Shown here: positions 28,453 through 35,993 of the stretch, piece by piece
How the letters are laid out: the number at the start of each line of letters is the position of its first letter
Numbering within the stretch: the first letter of the stretch is position 1
DNA from: an uncultured SAR86 cluster bacterium
GTDB lineage: Bacteria > Pseudomonadota > Gammaproteobacteria > Magnimaribacterales > D2472
Direction of reading: 5' to 3'
Length of the DNA stretch: 64,000 nucleotides
Assembly: GCA_902591925.1 (NCBI GenBank)
Contig: CACJCN010000002.1
Location: 1 to 64,000, forward strand
Program-made: the position numbers and the translations under genes
Notes under the pieces: generated by a model
The model's input: the letters and a program-made list of their open reading frames with translations, nothing else
Databases searched by the model: none
What the model was told of the DNA's origin: nothing

Positions 28453-29238
28453 ATGAAAGGTATAAGTAATAAAACAATTTTAATTACATTATGGACTTTG
28501 ACATCAAAGGAAATAAGAAGATTTTTGAGAATATGGATTCAAACACTAGTACCACCTGCTGTAACAATGTCATTATATTTTGTGATTTTTGGCTCCTTGA
28601 TTGGTCCTCGTATTGGTGAAATGGATGGTTTTGATTATGTCCAATTTATGATACCTGGTTTAATTATGATGTCAGTTATTACAAATTCATATGCAAATGT
28701 TGTATCTTCTTTTTATGGAGTTAAGTTCCAAAAATCCATTGAAGAATTATTGATATCACCTATGCCTCACTGGGTTATATTGCTTGGATTCATTTTAGGG
28801 GGAGTGTCTAGAGGAGTCCTTGTAGGAATAATTGTTTTTTGTGTAAGTTTGATATTTTATCCTGAATTTGAAATAGCAAACTTGGGCTTAACCTTATTAG
28901 TGCTGGTATTAACAGCTATTTTGTTCTCATTGATGGGTTTTATAAATGCAGTATTTGCAGACAGTTTTGATGATATATCTGTAATTCCAACTTTTGTTTT
29001 AACACCTTTGATCTATCTGGGAGGTGTTTTTTATTCAATTAATATATTGCCCGAATTATGGAGACAAGTATCAATGGCAAATCCAATGTTATATGTAGTA
29101 AATACTTTTAGAGAAGGAATGTTAGGAATAAGCGATGTTTCAATTTCATTCTCATTAACAATGATTTCTATATTTATATTTATATTTACATCTCTATCTT
29201 TATATTTATTGCATAAAGGCATTGGAATTCGAGAATGA
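28453..29238 (+). CDS. yadH: ABC-2 type transporter permease, YadH type
   Basis: A 261-residue permease with six membrane helices. Blocks IWIQTLVPPAVTMSLYFVIFGSLIG (about 24-48), MIPGLIMMSVITNSYANVVSSFYG (about 66-89), FDDISVIPTFVLTPLIYLGGVFYS and a final GIGIRE match YadH. It forms the exporter with the ATPase upstream. It overlaps queF by four bases. Confidence 0.92.
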   Translation: MKGISNKTILITLWTLTSKEIRRFLRIWIQTLVPPAVTMSLYFVIFGSLIGPRIGEMDGFDYVQFMIPGLIMMSVITNSYANVVSSFYGVKFQKSIEELLISPMPHWVILLGFILGGVSRGVLVGIIVFCVSLIFYPEFEIANLGLTLLVLVLTAILFSLMGFINAVFADSFDDISVIPTFVLTPLIYLGGVFYSINILPELWRQVSMANPMLYVVNTFREGMLGISDVSISFSLTMISIFIFIFTSLSLYLLHKGIGIRE

Positions 29239-29957
29239 AGACTTCATTTCTTGGAAAGAGTTCAAAAAGGATTAAAAAAAGTGGCAGGAATCTTCTTGAT
29301 AGCATTGGCAGAATAAAAGAAGACATAAATTATGGATCAGACATATGGAATGTTTATGATTTTATGTATTTAGATAAAAATAAAATTCCTGCTCTAAATG
29401 TATTAGAAATATCCATACCATCAAAATCTGGTTTAATAATTGAGTCAAAATCTATGAAGTTGTATTTAAATAGTTTTTATAACAAATCTTTCAAATCTAA
29501 GACTGAAATAATTAATAAAATTAAAAAAGATCTTGAAACAAAACTTAAAATAAAGATAAGAATAAAATTTATTAACTCTTTTGATAAAGAACCAAAATGT
29601 ATTGATTTAAATAATCTTAAACTTAAGAAGACACCGGCAAAAAAAATTATTAAATTCAATGGATTTAGATCTATATGTCCTGTAACTTCACAGCCAGACT
29701 TTGCAAATATTTATATTTATTCTGATAAATCTATTGATACCTCATGGTTAAAAAAGTATCTAATATCTTTTGCAAATCATGGTGGATTCCACGAGCAATG
29801 CATTGAACTTATTTTTAAAACTTTAAAAAATGATTTTTCAATTAATCATTTAGAAGTTTGTGGTCGTTTTCAAAGAAGGGGAGGTATTGACATAAATCCA
29901 ATAAGAGGAACACATAATAAAAAATTATTTGTAAATTTTAGAGAATTTAATCAATAA
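29235..29957 (+). CDS. queF: NADPH-dependent 7-cyano-7-deazaguanine reductase
   Basis: A 240-residue QueF of the two-domain type. It reduces preQ0 to preQ1 in queuosine tRNA modification. Visible: the QueF motif ESKSMKLYLNSF (about 74-85), the catalytic Cys in RSICPVTSQPDFANIYI (about 152-168), ANHGGFHEQCIE with the substrate-binding His-Glu pair, and RRGGIDINP near the C-terminus. It is about 40 residues shorter than the Escherichia coli enzyme, missing the N-terminal lead-in and part of the interdomain segment. Its cotranscription with an ABC exporter may be mere packing. Confidence 0.94.
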   Translation: MKTSFLGKSSKRIKKSGRNLLDSIGRIKEDINYGSDIWNVYDFMYLDKNKIPALNVLEISIPSKSGLIIESKSMKLYLNSFYNKSFKSKTEIINKIKKDLETKLKIKIRIKFINSFDKEPKCIDLNNLKLKKTPAKKIIKFNGFRSICPVTSQPDFANIYIYSDKSIDTSWLKKYLISFANHGGFHEQCIELIFKTLKNDFSINHLEVCGRFQRRGGIDINPIRGTHNKKLFVNFREFNQ

Positions 29958-29981
29958 TAACTTATTACATAAGGAGAAATT

Positions 29982-30422
29982 ATGAAAAAAATATTGTTAC
30001 TTGTTATTACGTTTTCAATATCAAATGTATTTGCAGAAATTTGGAAGGACTATGAGCCATCTGAAAGACAAATTCAATTAACTGTTATTGATGTTCAAGC
30101 AAACTATCTTGACAATTATTTAGTCAATTTAAAGAGAACATGGGTAAGATCTGTTGAAGTTCAAAAAGAACTTGGACATATAGTTGATTACGGTGTTTAT
30201 GTCTCTGACGGAGCAAATAGTCCAAATGTTTGGTTAACCATTGAATATGAAAATATGGCTGCAATGGAACAAACCAAAGAAAAATATGATGCAGTTAATG
30301 CTGTGCTTGCTGAAAGATATGGCGATGACGATGAGGAGCTTGATATGATTGCAAAAGGATATGAAGAAATTAGAAGAATGGTAGATAACCAGAGAATTAA
30401 TCAGGTAAATTTTAAAATGTAA
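29982..30422 (+). CDS. Secreted protein of unknown function
   Basis: A 146-residue protein with a signal peptide (about 1-18, cut near VFA-EIW), so periplasmic or secreted. The mature part begins with aromatic and charged residues, has a strand-like IQLTVIDVQANYLDNYLVNLKRTWV, a VWLTIEYENMAAMEQTKEKYDAVNAVL helix and an acidic DDDEELD patch. The alternation recalls a ferredoxin-like alpha+beta barrel, but I recognise no family. A strong AAGGAGAA ribosome-binding site precedes the ATG and a GC hairpin follows the stop, suggesting a well-expressed gene of its own. Confidence 0.7.
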   Translation: MKKILLLVITFSISNVFAEIWKDYEPSERQIQLTVIDVQANYLDNYLVNLKRTWVRSVEVQKELGHIVDYGVYVSDGANSPNVWLTIEYENMAAMEQTKEKYDAVNAVLAERYGDDDEELDMIAKGYEEIRRMVDNQRINQVNFKM

Positions 30423-30428
30423 TTAAGT

Positions 30429-30452
30429 GCCCCCTTTGTAAAATGAGGGGGC
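30429..30452. terminator. GC-rich hairpin between convergent gene and tRNA-Ser
   Basis: Stem GCCCCCT (30429-30435) / AGGGGGC (30446-30452), loop of 10. It lies just after the secreted-protein stop codon and just past the 3' end of the minus-strand tRNA-Ser, so it could serve both convergent transcripts. There is no clean T-run on the plus side, which lowers confidence. Confidence 0.6.
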
Positions 30453-30458
30453 TAACTT

Positions 30459-30543
30459 TGGCGGAAGGTGAGGGACTCGAACCCCCGCGCCGTTACCGAC
30501 GACACCTTTCCAAGGTGCTGCATTACCGCTCTGCCAACCTTCC
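30459..30543 (-). tRNA. tRNA-Ser(GGA)
   Basis: The minus strand folds as a class II tRNA: acceptor stem GGAAGGT/ACCTTCC with discriminator G and encoded CCA, D-arm GGCAGAGCGGTAATGC, anticodon stem-loop CACCT-TGGAAA-GGTG with anticodon GGA, a long serine variable arm (TCGTCGGTAACGGCG), and T-loop GGTTCGAGTCC. It reads UCC/UCU serine codons. Confidence 0.95.
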
Positions 30544-30583
30544 AAATTTTAAAATTATTATACTTGTTTCGCTATATCTTTAA

Positions 30584-30889
30584 ATGTATCATTTCCTGAT
30601 GTCGAGTAAGTACTCCAAAAACCTCATTAGTATCTTAGAAATGTTGTGGAACATTGAGAAAGATTTAAATTTAGTTTCTTACAATGAAACAGAAAAAAAA
30701 ATCTATTATATGATTGCGTGGAAAATTTCTAACTGTGGCAAATGCAATATGACAGATGTTATAAATTTATCTCGATTTTCAAGGTCTACAATTTATAAAA
30801 CTATTAAAAAGTTTGAATCTGATGATCTTGTCTTAATTAAGCAATCACAGGGAGATAAAAGAGAGTTTAATTTAATACTAGCAAATTAA
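30584..30889 (+). CDS. Small winged-helix (MarR-like) DNA-binding protein
   Basis: A 101-residue protein whose C-terminal two thirds look like a MarR-type winged helix: an N-terminal helix, ETEKKIYYMIAWKI, then CGKCNMTDVINLSRFSRSTIYKTIKKFESDDLVLIKQSQGDKREFNLIL, where the recognition helix is SRSTIYKTIKKFE and the wing is QSQGDKREF. It lacks a ligand domain. No Shine-Dalgarno precedes the ATG at 30584 or the alternative ATG at 30599; a TTATACT element just upstream may make it leaderless. It likely regulates itself or the membrane protein gene that follows. Confidence 0.7.
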   Translation: MYHFLMSSKYSKNLISILEMLWNIEKDLNLVSYNETEKKIYYMIAWKISNCGKCNMTDVINLSRFSRSTIYKTIKKFESDDLVLIKQSQGDKREFNLILAN

Positions 30890-30904
30890 ATTCTTATATT
30901 AGTA

Positions 30905-31507
30905 ATGGCTCATTTTATTAAAGTCTCTATAACAGTATATGTATTTTCTATGTTTTGCTATTCAGTTTGGTATTTTCTTCAAGTGCTTGATATTGCTAAC
31001 TTAAACCCAAATGGTGAGTGGCTAGGAAGCTTATGTTATCTCCCTCATGGTTCAAGAGTATTAATGTTTTGTTTTTTTAGATATTACTCTTTACCAGCAT
31101 TATATTTAGCAGAAATCACAGGTCCCTCATTAATTAATCATCAAGATTACATGACTGGTTGGTCTATTGCAGCAATAGCATCATTATTTTCAGTTGTTGC
31201 AGCAGTTGAATTAGTGAAATGGACAAGAGCAACTCCTGGATTTTTTTCATTCTTTAAACAGGTAAACTTTGAAAACTATAAGTTTTTGTATTTGGTGATC
31301 ATTGTTTCATCTTTGATGAATGGATTGTTTGTAAATCTCATTTTATCAATCATTAATTCAATAAATTCTATAAGTGTTATTACTGTATTTAGATTTGCTG
31401 TTGGCGATTTCTTAGGCGCATCAGCAGTTATAGCAGCATTGTGGGTAATCTTCAGAACCCTTAAAGACACACGTTTAATCATAGAACCAAATATAGAAGA
31501 CAAATAA
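30905..31507 (+). CDS. Integral membrane protein, MASE1-like architecture, unknown function
   Basis: A 200-residue protein with about five hydrophobic helices (roughly 6-26, 45-75, 82-103, 125-150, 160-182). LCYLPHGSRVLMFCFFRYYSLPALYLAEI recalls the membrane sensor domains (MASE1 type) that carry an LP-x-G motif after the first helix, but no signalling output domain is attached. It lies 15 bases after the winged-helix gene, suggesting a membrane-sensor/regulator pair. Function not assigned. Confidence 0.6.
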   Translation: MAHFIKVSITVYVFSMFCYSVWYFLQVLDIANLNPNGEWLGSLCYLPHGSRVLMFCFFRYYSLPALYLAEITGPSLINHQDYMTGWSIAAIASLFSVVAAVELVKWTRATPGFFSFFKQVNFENYKFLYLVIIVSSLMNGLFVNLILSIINSINSISVITVFRFAVGDFLGASAVIAALWVIFRTLKDTRLIIEPNIEDK

Positions 31508-31514
31508 TCTTGTA

Positions 31515-31534
31515 TACTGTATAAATATACAGTA
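31515..31534. promoter_or_regulatory. Near-consensus LexA (SOS) box
   Basis: TACTGTATAAATATACAGTA is a palindrome with CTGT (31517-31520), eight AT-only bases, and ACAG (31529-31532), plus the flanking TA/TA seen in the strongest enterobacterial LexA sites (TACTGTATATATATACAGTA). It ends 12 bases before the ATG of the 72-residue ORF at 31547, where a bound repressor would block the promoter. The TATAAT immediately following (31533-31538) overlaps the box edge and could be the -10. Confidence 0.82.
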
Positions 31535-31546
31535 TAATTCGTAATT

Positions 31547-31765
31547 ATGAGCAATTTAATTTATCTAAAAAAAGATCCAATATTAATGGAATTAGACTCA
31601 TCTGTTGACAAAGATTCCACTAAGAAAATGTTGGCTTTCAAATTTTTTAATGGTGATGAAAGACTATTAGATAACTATCTTAAAGAAAATACTCATGAAC
31701 CAGTTAATAACACATACAATAAAGATCTTATTGAACCAAAATCACAACTTGAGTTTTCTTTTTAG
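31547..31765 (+). CDS. Small putative SOS-regulated protein with C-terminal clamp-binding-like tail
   Basis: A 72-residue soluble, charged protein with no recognised domain. It begins MSNLIYLKKDPILMELD, has a central KKMLAFKFFNGDERLLDNYLKEN, and ends PKSQLEFSF. The last six residues, QLEFSF, fit the hexapeptide form (QLxLxL) of the bacterial sliding-clamp binding motif with Phe for Leu, as seen at termini of clamp partners. It sits directly behind a near-perfect LexA box, so induction by DNA damage is likely. The clamp link is inference from six residues. The wide gap from box to ATG suggests a very short or absent leader. Confidence 0.65.
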   Translation: MSNLIYLKKDPILMELDSSVDKDSTKKMLAFKFFNGDERLLDNYLKENTHEPVNNTYNKDLIEPKSQLEFSF

Positions 31766-31800
31766 TAATAAATAAAACTTTATTTACTTATTAATGAGTA

Positions 31801-32019
31801 TATAATTTATGAAGGAGTCTTATTTAGTAATTTTTTAAGGGGATTACTAGATATGTTTATTACTACCCTGAACATGGAGGTGGTCCTATTAGTATTTATT
31901 TAATATCAGGAAACGGAGGATTTGCCTTTTGACAGAGGTAAGTTTTTAGTTTCTGGCTAACAATTGTTGCTAACAAGCGTTAGTTTATAACCCCCATTTA
32001 TTTGGGGGTTTTTATTTTA
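31801..32019 (+). ncRNA. Candidate structured leader/small RNA with terminator, upstream of DMT transporter
   Basis: A gene-free stretch starts with a perfect TATAAT (31801-31806) and ends with a strong terminator. It holds hairpins TAGTAAT/ATTACTA (31825-31831 with 31843-31849), ACTACC/GGTGGT (31862-31867 with 31879-31884, one G-U pair) and CTAAC/GTTAG (31970-31974 with 31979-31983, AAGC loop). The GGGG in the loop of the first (31839-31842) could pair with the terminator's CCCCC (31991-31995), which would be antitermination. The T-run reaches the DMT start codon. Either a cis-acting attenuator/riboswitch or an independent sRNA fits; no known class was recognised. Confidence 0.5.
31989..32019 (+). 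terminator. Rho-independent terminator abutting DMT start codon
   Basis: Stem AACCCCC (31989-31995) / GGGGGTT (32004-32010) with loop ATTTATTT, followed by TTTATTTTAT. It lies entirely between the RNA candidate and the ATG at 32022, leaving no room for a ribosome-binding site. Confidence 0.9.
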
Positions 32020-32021
32020 TT

Positions 32022-32903
32022 ATGGAATTTAAATATTGGTTAATTCTATCTATACTTGGAGCTGTTTGGGGTAGTGCCTTTATATTTATTAAAATTGCTG
32101 CACCTGAGTTTGGTGCAGTTGGACTAGTACAGACAAGGTTATTAATCGCATCATTAGTATTTTTACCAGTCCTTTTTACAAAAAAATATTTCAATCTATT
32201 AAAGCCAGCATGGAAACATTCTCTAGTTTTAGCTGTAACTAACAATGCTATCCCATTCACTCTTTTTTCATTTGGAAGTTTTGGTGCAGACTCAAATATT
32301 CTAGCAATTTTAAATGCAACAACCGCATTTAATACTATGATAATTGCTTTTTTGTGGTTGGGTGAAAAAGTCACAACTAAACAAATATTTGGTCTTATAT
32401 TAGGATTTATTGGAGTAATAATATTAGTGAATCCTGAGTCATCTTCAACTTCAATTTTTTCTGCAATACTTTGCTTAATTGGAGCTGCCTGCTATTCTTT
32501 TTCAACTGTGTTCATACAAAAATATTCAAATAATACAGACAAGTTTGTTTTAATTGGTTGGTCAATTGTATTTAGCTGTATCATCATGATTCCAATCACT
32601 CTTTTAAATTTACCATCAGAAATACCATCATCAAGAGCAATTTTGTCAGCTATATGGCTTGGTTCAATCTCTACAGGATTAGCTTTTTTTGGCTATGTTT
32701 ATCTAATTGAACAGATTGGAGCTGTTAAAACTTCAACTGTTGCTTATTTTCTTCCAATATTTGGAATCATATGGGGTGCAGTCTTTTTAAATGAAATTAT
32801 TACTTTAGGTATTATTTCAGGATGTATTACAATTCTTATTGGAGTATTTTTTGCGACATCTAATAAAAAGAATGACATAAAGGGTGAAATGCATGCTAAC
32901 TAA
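32022..32903 (+). CDS. EamA/DMT-family transporter
   Basis: A 293-residue membrane protein with ten helices in two EamA repeats: LSILGAVWGSAFIFIKIAAPEFG (about 7-29), TLFSFGSFGADSNILAILNATTAFNTMIIAFLWLGEKVT, then the second repeat from about 150 (IGAACYSFSTVFIQKYS) to ISTGLAFFGYVYLIEQIGAVKTSTVAYFLPIFGIIWGAVFLNE. It is a metabolite or amino-acid exporter of the drug/metabolite superfamily. A terminator stands directly before its ATG, so expression is probably controlled by read-through. It overlaps the rhodanese gene. Confidence 0.92.
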   Translation: MEFKYWLILSILGAVWGSAFIFIKIAAPEFGAVGLVQTRLLIASLVFLPVLFTKKYFNLLKPAWKHSLVLAVTNNAIPFTLFSFGSFGADSNILAILNATTAFNTMIIAFLWLGEKVTTKQIFGLILGFIGVIILVNPESSSTSIFSAILCLIGAACYSFSTVFIQKYSNNTDKFVLIGWSIVFSCIIMIPITLLNLPSEIPSSRAILSAIWLGSISTGLAFFGYVYLIEQIGAVKTSTVAYFLPIFGIIWGAVFLNEIITLGIISGCITILIGVFFATSNKKNDIKGEMHAN

Positions 32904-33279
32904 AGACCTCAATACACTGTTAAAAGAAGCAAATGATATTGTTAAAAGACTTTCATATGAAGAATCAAATCTTTTAATAGAAAATCATAAGACAGTCATA
33001 ATTGATGTCAGGGAAGAGTCCGAAGTTTATAGTCAAGGCATTATTAAAAATGCTATTCATATACCCAGAGGTCTCATAGAGTTTCAGCTTAAACCAGATT
33101 CAGATAAAAATCCTGTATCTATAGATAGTGAAACCAATATTCTTGTTTATTGTGCTGGTGGTTATAGATCAGCTTTGGCAGCTAAATCATTAATAGATCT
33201 TGGATTTAAGAATGTTTATAATTTAGGTGGATTTCAAGAATGGGTTGAATCAGGTGGGGAAATTCAGGCAAATATCTAA
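32893..33279 (+). CDS. Single-domain rhodanese
   Basis: A rhodanese-fold sulfurtransferase of about 128 residues: VIIDVREESEVYSQGIIKNAIHIPRG, then active-site loop VYCAGGYRSALAAKSL with the Cys persulfide site (residue about 91) and GYRS loop, ending NLGGFQEWVESGGE. It moves sulfane sulfur; acceptor unknown. I take the ATG at 32893, with AAAGGGTG eight bases upstream, over the GTG at 32884. It overlaps the DMT gene by 11 bases. Confidence 0.93.
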   Translation: MLTKDLNTLLKEANDIVKRLSYEESNLLIENHKTVIIDVREESEVYSQGIIKNAIHIPRGLIEFQLKPDSDKNPVSIDSETNILVYCAGGYRSALAAKSLIDLGFKNVYNLGGFQEWVESGGEIQANI

Positions 33280-33289
33280 ATAATTACTG

Positions 33290-33295
33290 TATAAT
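33290..33295 (+). promoter_or_regulatory. TATAAT -10 element for second TonB receptor
   Basis: Exact TATAAT 30 bases before the receptor ATG, with a GGGGGG run at 33313-33318 as an unusually G-rich ribosome-binding site. The start of transcription would fall near 33302. No convincing -35 was seen. Confidence 0.5.
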
Positions 33296-33324
33296 TACGA
33301 AAAAAAATACTTGGGGGGCAAGTA

Positions 33325-35760
33325 ATGAGATTTTTTACATACGCATTTACATTAAGTTTATTCATTTTCTCTAATTATAGTATCACTCAAGATTCTATTG
33401 ATGTTGAAGAGATAATTGTTACAGCAACTAAAACAGAAAAGACTCTACAAGAAGTTCCTGTTGCTGTGTCTGTAGTTACTGCTGATACAATTGAAAAAGC
33501 TAACATTATTGATATTCTTGACTTAAAAGCAGTTGTTCCTTCACTTGATACAAGACAAAGAACAACATCTACACAATCTACGTTTTTTATTAGGGGTTTT
33601 GGAAATGGTGATTACAATCAGGGTATTGAACCCTCTGTAGCAGTTTTTATCGATGGGATTTATAGATCTAAAATGCAGTCTCAGATTTCAGACTTACCAG
33701 TAGTTGAACGAATAGAAGTATTAAGAGGTCCGCAAAGTACACTGTTTGGTAAGAATGCTACGGCAGGTGTCATTAATGTTGTAACAAAGAAACCATCTTT
33801 TGAAAAATCAGGATTTATCTCAACAACTTTTGGAAACTATAATTCAAAAAGGGTAAAACTATACTCAACTGGTCCTTTAAGTGATACAACAGCATATAGC
33901 TTTTCAGCTGGTTTAAATCAATCTGATGGTTATGCAGATAATATTACTACAGGAAATGATGTTAATAATAGAGATAGATTTAATATTAGAGCTGAGCTTT
34001 TAATTGAGCCTAGTAGTGAGTTGTCAATCAGGCTGACTGCAGACTATGATGAGTATGATGAAACATGCTGTACAGTTGGGAGTACAAGTTATGGCGTTGC
34101 AAATCAGATTGCAGCAGCTCTTGGTGGACAAGTAATTCCAAATGATCCATATACTCAGAAAGTCTTTTTTGATTTTGATCCTGATACATCTGGTGATAAC
34201 TCAGGACTTTCAGCACATGTAAAATATGATTTAGACGATAAAGTATTTGAAAGTATTTCATCTGTAAGAAGTTCATATATGGAAAATGTTCAAGATGTTG
34301 ATTTTGATGGGGCGCCAATTGTTAATCCTAGTCCAATTAAACAAGATCTCGATCAAGTTACTCAAGAATTTAGACTTTATAGTAACAATGATTCAAATTT
34401 TAATTGGTTAATTGGAGCATATTATTTTCAAGAAGACATGGACTATGAAGAATCTATATATTACGGTCCTGCATTTAGACCGTATATGGCGGCCTTTTTA
34501 CCTCCCGGTTCATTTGAAGGTTTAGAGGCGGGATTTGGCCTTCCAATAGGGACTGTTTTCCCAGCTGGAGTTGGGAACACTGAAACCGCAACTCAGGATA
34601 ACTCTAGTACTTCTGTATTTATGCAAGCTGACTTAGATTTATCTGACAAGCTAAATGTTCTTGTTGGCGTAAGTTATATGGAAGATGAAAAAACAGTATC
34701 TTATAATCAAATAAATACCGATTTCTTCTCTCAATTAGATTTTGTTGCTATAACAGCTGCTGGACTAATGCAATTAGGAATTCCAGCATCTCAAGCTTTT
34801 CTTTTAGCATCAGATCCAGTTCAAAATCCATTATTGGCTTTTCAAGCTCTTCAATTATTACCTCAATTTGTGAATTTTCCTAATGCAGTAAATGATGGGA
34901 AAAGTAAGGATAATAATACAGATTACAATTTAAAATTCAGTTACACTTTAAATGATTTTACTTCTATATATGGTGGTGTTTCAACAGGATTTAAAGCTTC
35001 AGCTTGGAATATTTCTAGAGATTCAAGACCAACTACTAGTGAAATTGCAGGTCTAGCAGCAGCTGGAACACCTGTTGGTCCAAATACAACCGTTGGGACT
35101 AGGTATGCCAATCCTGAGAAAGCCGAGGTATTAGAACTTGGTGCCAAAATTGCCTTACCCTCAGGTTATCTAAATATTGCAATTTTTGATCAAGAAATCG
35201 AAGATTTTCAAACTAATACATTTGTTGGAACAGGTTTTGTTCTTGCTAATGCAGGATCTCAATCTGCTGATGGATATGAATTCGATTTAGTCATCTCACC
35301 TACCGAAAATATCGATCTTGCTGTTAGTGGATTATTTATTGATCCAATATATGACTCATATGTTGGTGCAGCACCTGGTGACCTGTCTGGAACTGTTCCA
35401 TCTAATACTCCAGATGATACAATCTCATCTACAATTACTTGGAACTACAATATTAGTGGCTGGGACTCATTCTTAAGAATTTCACATCTTTATTCCAGTA
35501 AAGCAAAGTTACTTGAAAATCCTGTACACCAGGCATTAATTGAAGCTCAAGGTAATGGTTACAGAGAGCAAGATACTCTTAATCTGACTGCCGGTTTTGA
35601 GAAGGACAATTTATCAATAACTTTGTGGGGTAAAAATATAAATGATGATGAATTTTTAACATCTGCATTTATTGGTGTTGCTGATTTATCTGAAACAACA
35701 TTTTTTGGTTACCCTAACAGCTTTAAGAGTTATGGTTTGACTTTAAATTATTCTTTTTAA
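33325..35760 (+). CDS. TonB-dependent outer-membrane receptor
   Basis: An 811-residue receptor with signal peptide (about 1-21), TonB box VEEIIVTATK (about 26-36), plug (VPVAVSVVTADTIEKANI, SQISDLPVVERIEVLRGPQSTLFGKNATAGVINVVTKKP, about 130-170) and barrel ending in a terminal Phe (GLTLNYSF). The LRGPQSTLFGKNATAGVIN motif is typical of the large CirA/FecA-like group common in marine bacteria. Ligand unknown. A strong terminator follows. It would rely on the TonB complex at 9-10.6 kb. Confidence 0.94.
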   Translation: MRFFTYAFTLSLFIFSNYSITQDSIDVEEIIVTATKTEKTLQEVPVAVSVVTADTIEKANIIDILDLKAVVPSLDTRQRTTSTQSTFFIRGFGNGDYNQGIEPSVAVFIDGIYRSKMQSQISDLPVVERIEVLRGPQSTLFGKNATAGVINVVTKKPSFEKSGFISTTFGNYNSKRVKLYSTGPLSDTTAYSFSAGLNQSDGYADNITTGNDVNNRDRFNIRAELLIEPSSELSIRLTADYDEYDETCCTVGSTSYGVANQIAAALGGQVIPNDPYTQKVFFDFDPDTSGDNSGLSAHVKYDLDDKVFESISSVRSSYMENVQDVDFDGAPIVNPSPIKQDLDQVTQEFRLYSNNDSNFNWLIGAYYFQEDMDYEESIYYGPAFRPYMAAFLPPGSFEGLEAGFGLPIGTVFPAGVGNTETATQDNSSTSVFMQADLDLSDKLNVLVGVSYMEDEKTVSYNQINTDFFSQLDFVAITAAGLMQLGIPASQAFLLASDPVQNPLLAFQALQLLPQFVNFPNAVNDGKSKDNNTDYNLKFSYTLNDFTSIYGGVSTGFKASAWNISRDSRPTTSEIAGLAAAGTPVGPNTTVGTRYANPEKAEVLELGAKIALPSGYLNIAIFDQEIEDFQTNTFVGTGFVLANAGSQSADGYEFDLVISPTENIDLAVSGLFIDPIYDSYVGAAPGDLSGTVPSNTPDDTISSTITWNYNISGWDSFLRISHLYSSKAKLLENPVHQALIEAQGNGYREQDTLNLTAGFEKDNLSITLWGKNINDDEFLTSAFIGVADLSETTFFGYPNSFKSYGLTLNYSF

Positions 35761-35775
35761 TATTCAAAATATTAC

Positions 35776-35804
35776 AAAAAAAGGGTTCATTTGAGCCCTT
35801 TTTT
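35776..35804. terminator. Terminator between TonB receptor and tRNA-Arg
   Basis: AAAAAAGGG (35776-35784) faces CCCTTTTTT (35796-35804) with TTCATTTGAG between, giving a long A-T/G-C stem with T-runs on both strands. It can end the receptor transcript on plus and the tRNA-Arg transcript on minus. Confidence 0.88.
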
Positions 35805-35806
35805 AT

Positions 35807-35883
35807 TGGCGCGCCCGGGAAGATTCGAACTCCCGACCCCTTGGTTCGAAGCCAAGTACTCTGTCCAACTGAGCTACAGGCGC
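35807..35883 (-). tRNA. tRNA-Arg(UCG)
   Basis: Cloverleaf on the minus strand: acceptor GCGCCTG/CGGGCGC with encoded GCCA end, D-arm GTAGCTCAGTTGGACAGAG, anticodon stem CTTGG/CCAAG with loop CTTCGAA (anticodon TCG), T-arm GTTCGAATC. Reads CGA arginine codons. Nearly identical in its D, T and anticodon-stem arms to the ACG tRNA at 44.2 kb. Confidence 0.95.
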
Positions 35884-35993
35884 TAGAGAGTAATCTAGAT
35901 TAATTCAAACTGCAGAAAGTAGCAAAATTAATTTTTATAAATCATTGTCATAGAAAGTATCAAATTCTATAATTTCTTACGATTGGGGAAATT

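Noticed and set aside
31801-32013. 6S RNA, 4.5S SRP RNA or tmRNA as identity of the intergenic RNA
   Set aside because: None of the diagnostic parts were found: no SRP GGAA tetraloop stem, no tmRNA ends or tag frame, no 6S closing stem with central bubble.
30459-32021. Genomic island inserted at tRNA-Ser
   Set aside because: The uncharacterised genes lie on the 5' side of the tRNA, there is no repeat of its 3' end and no integrase.
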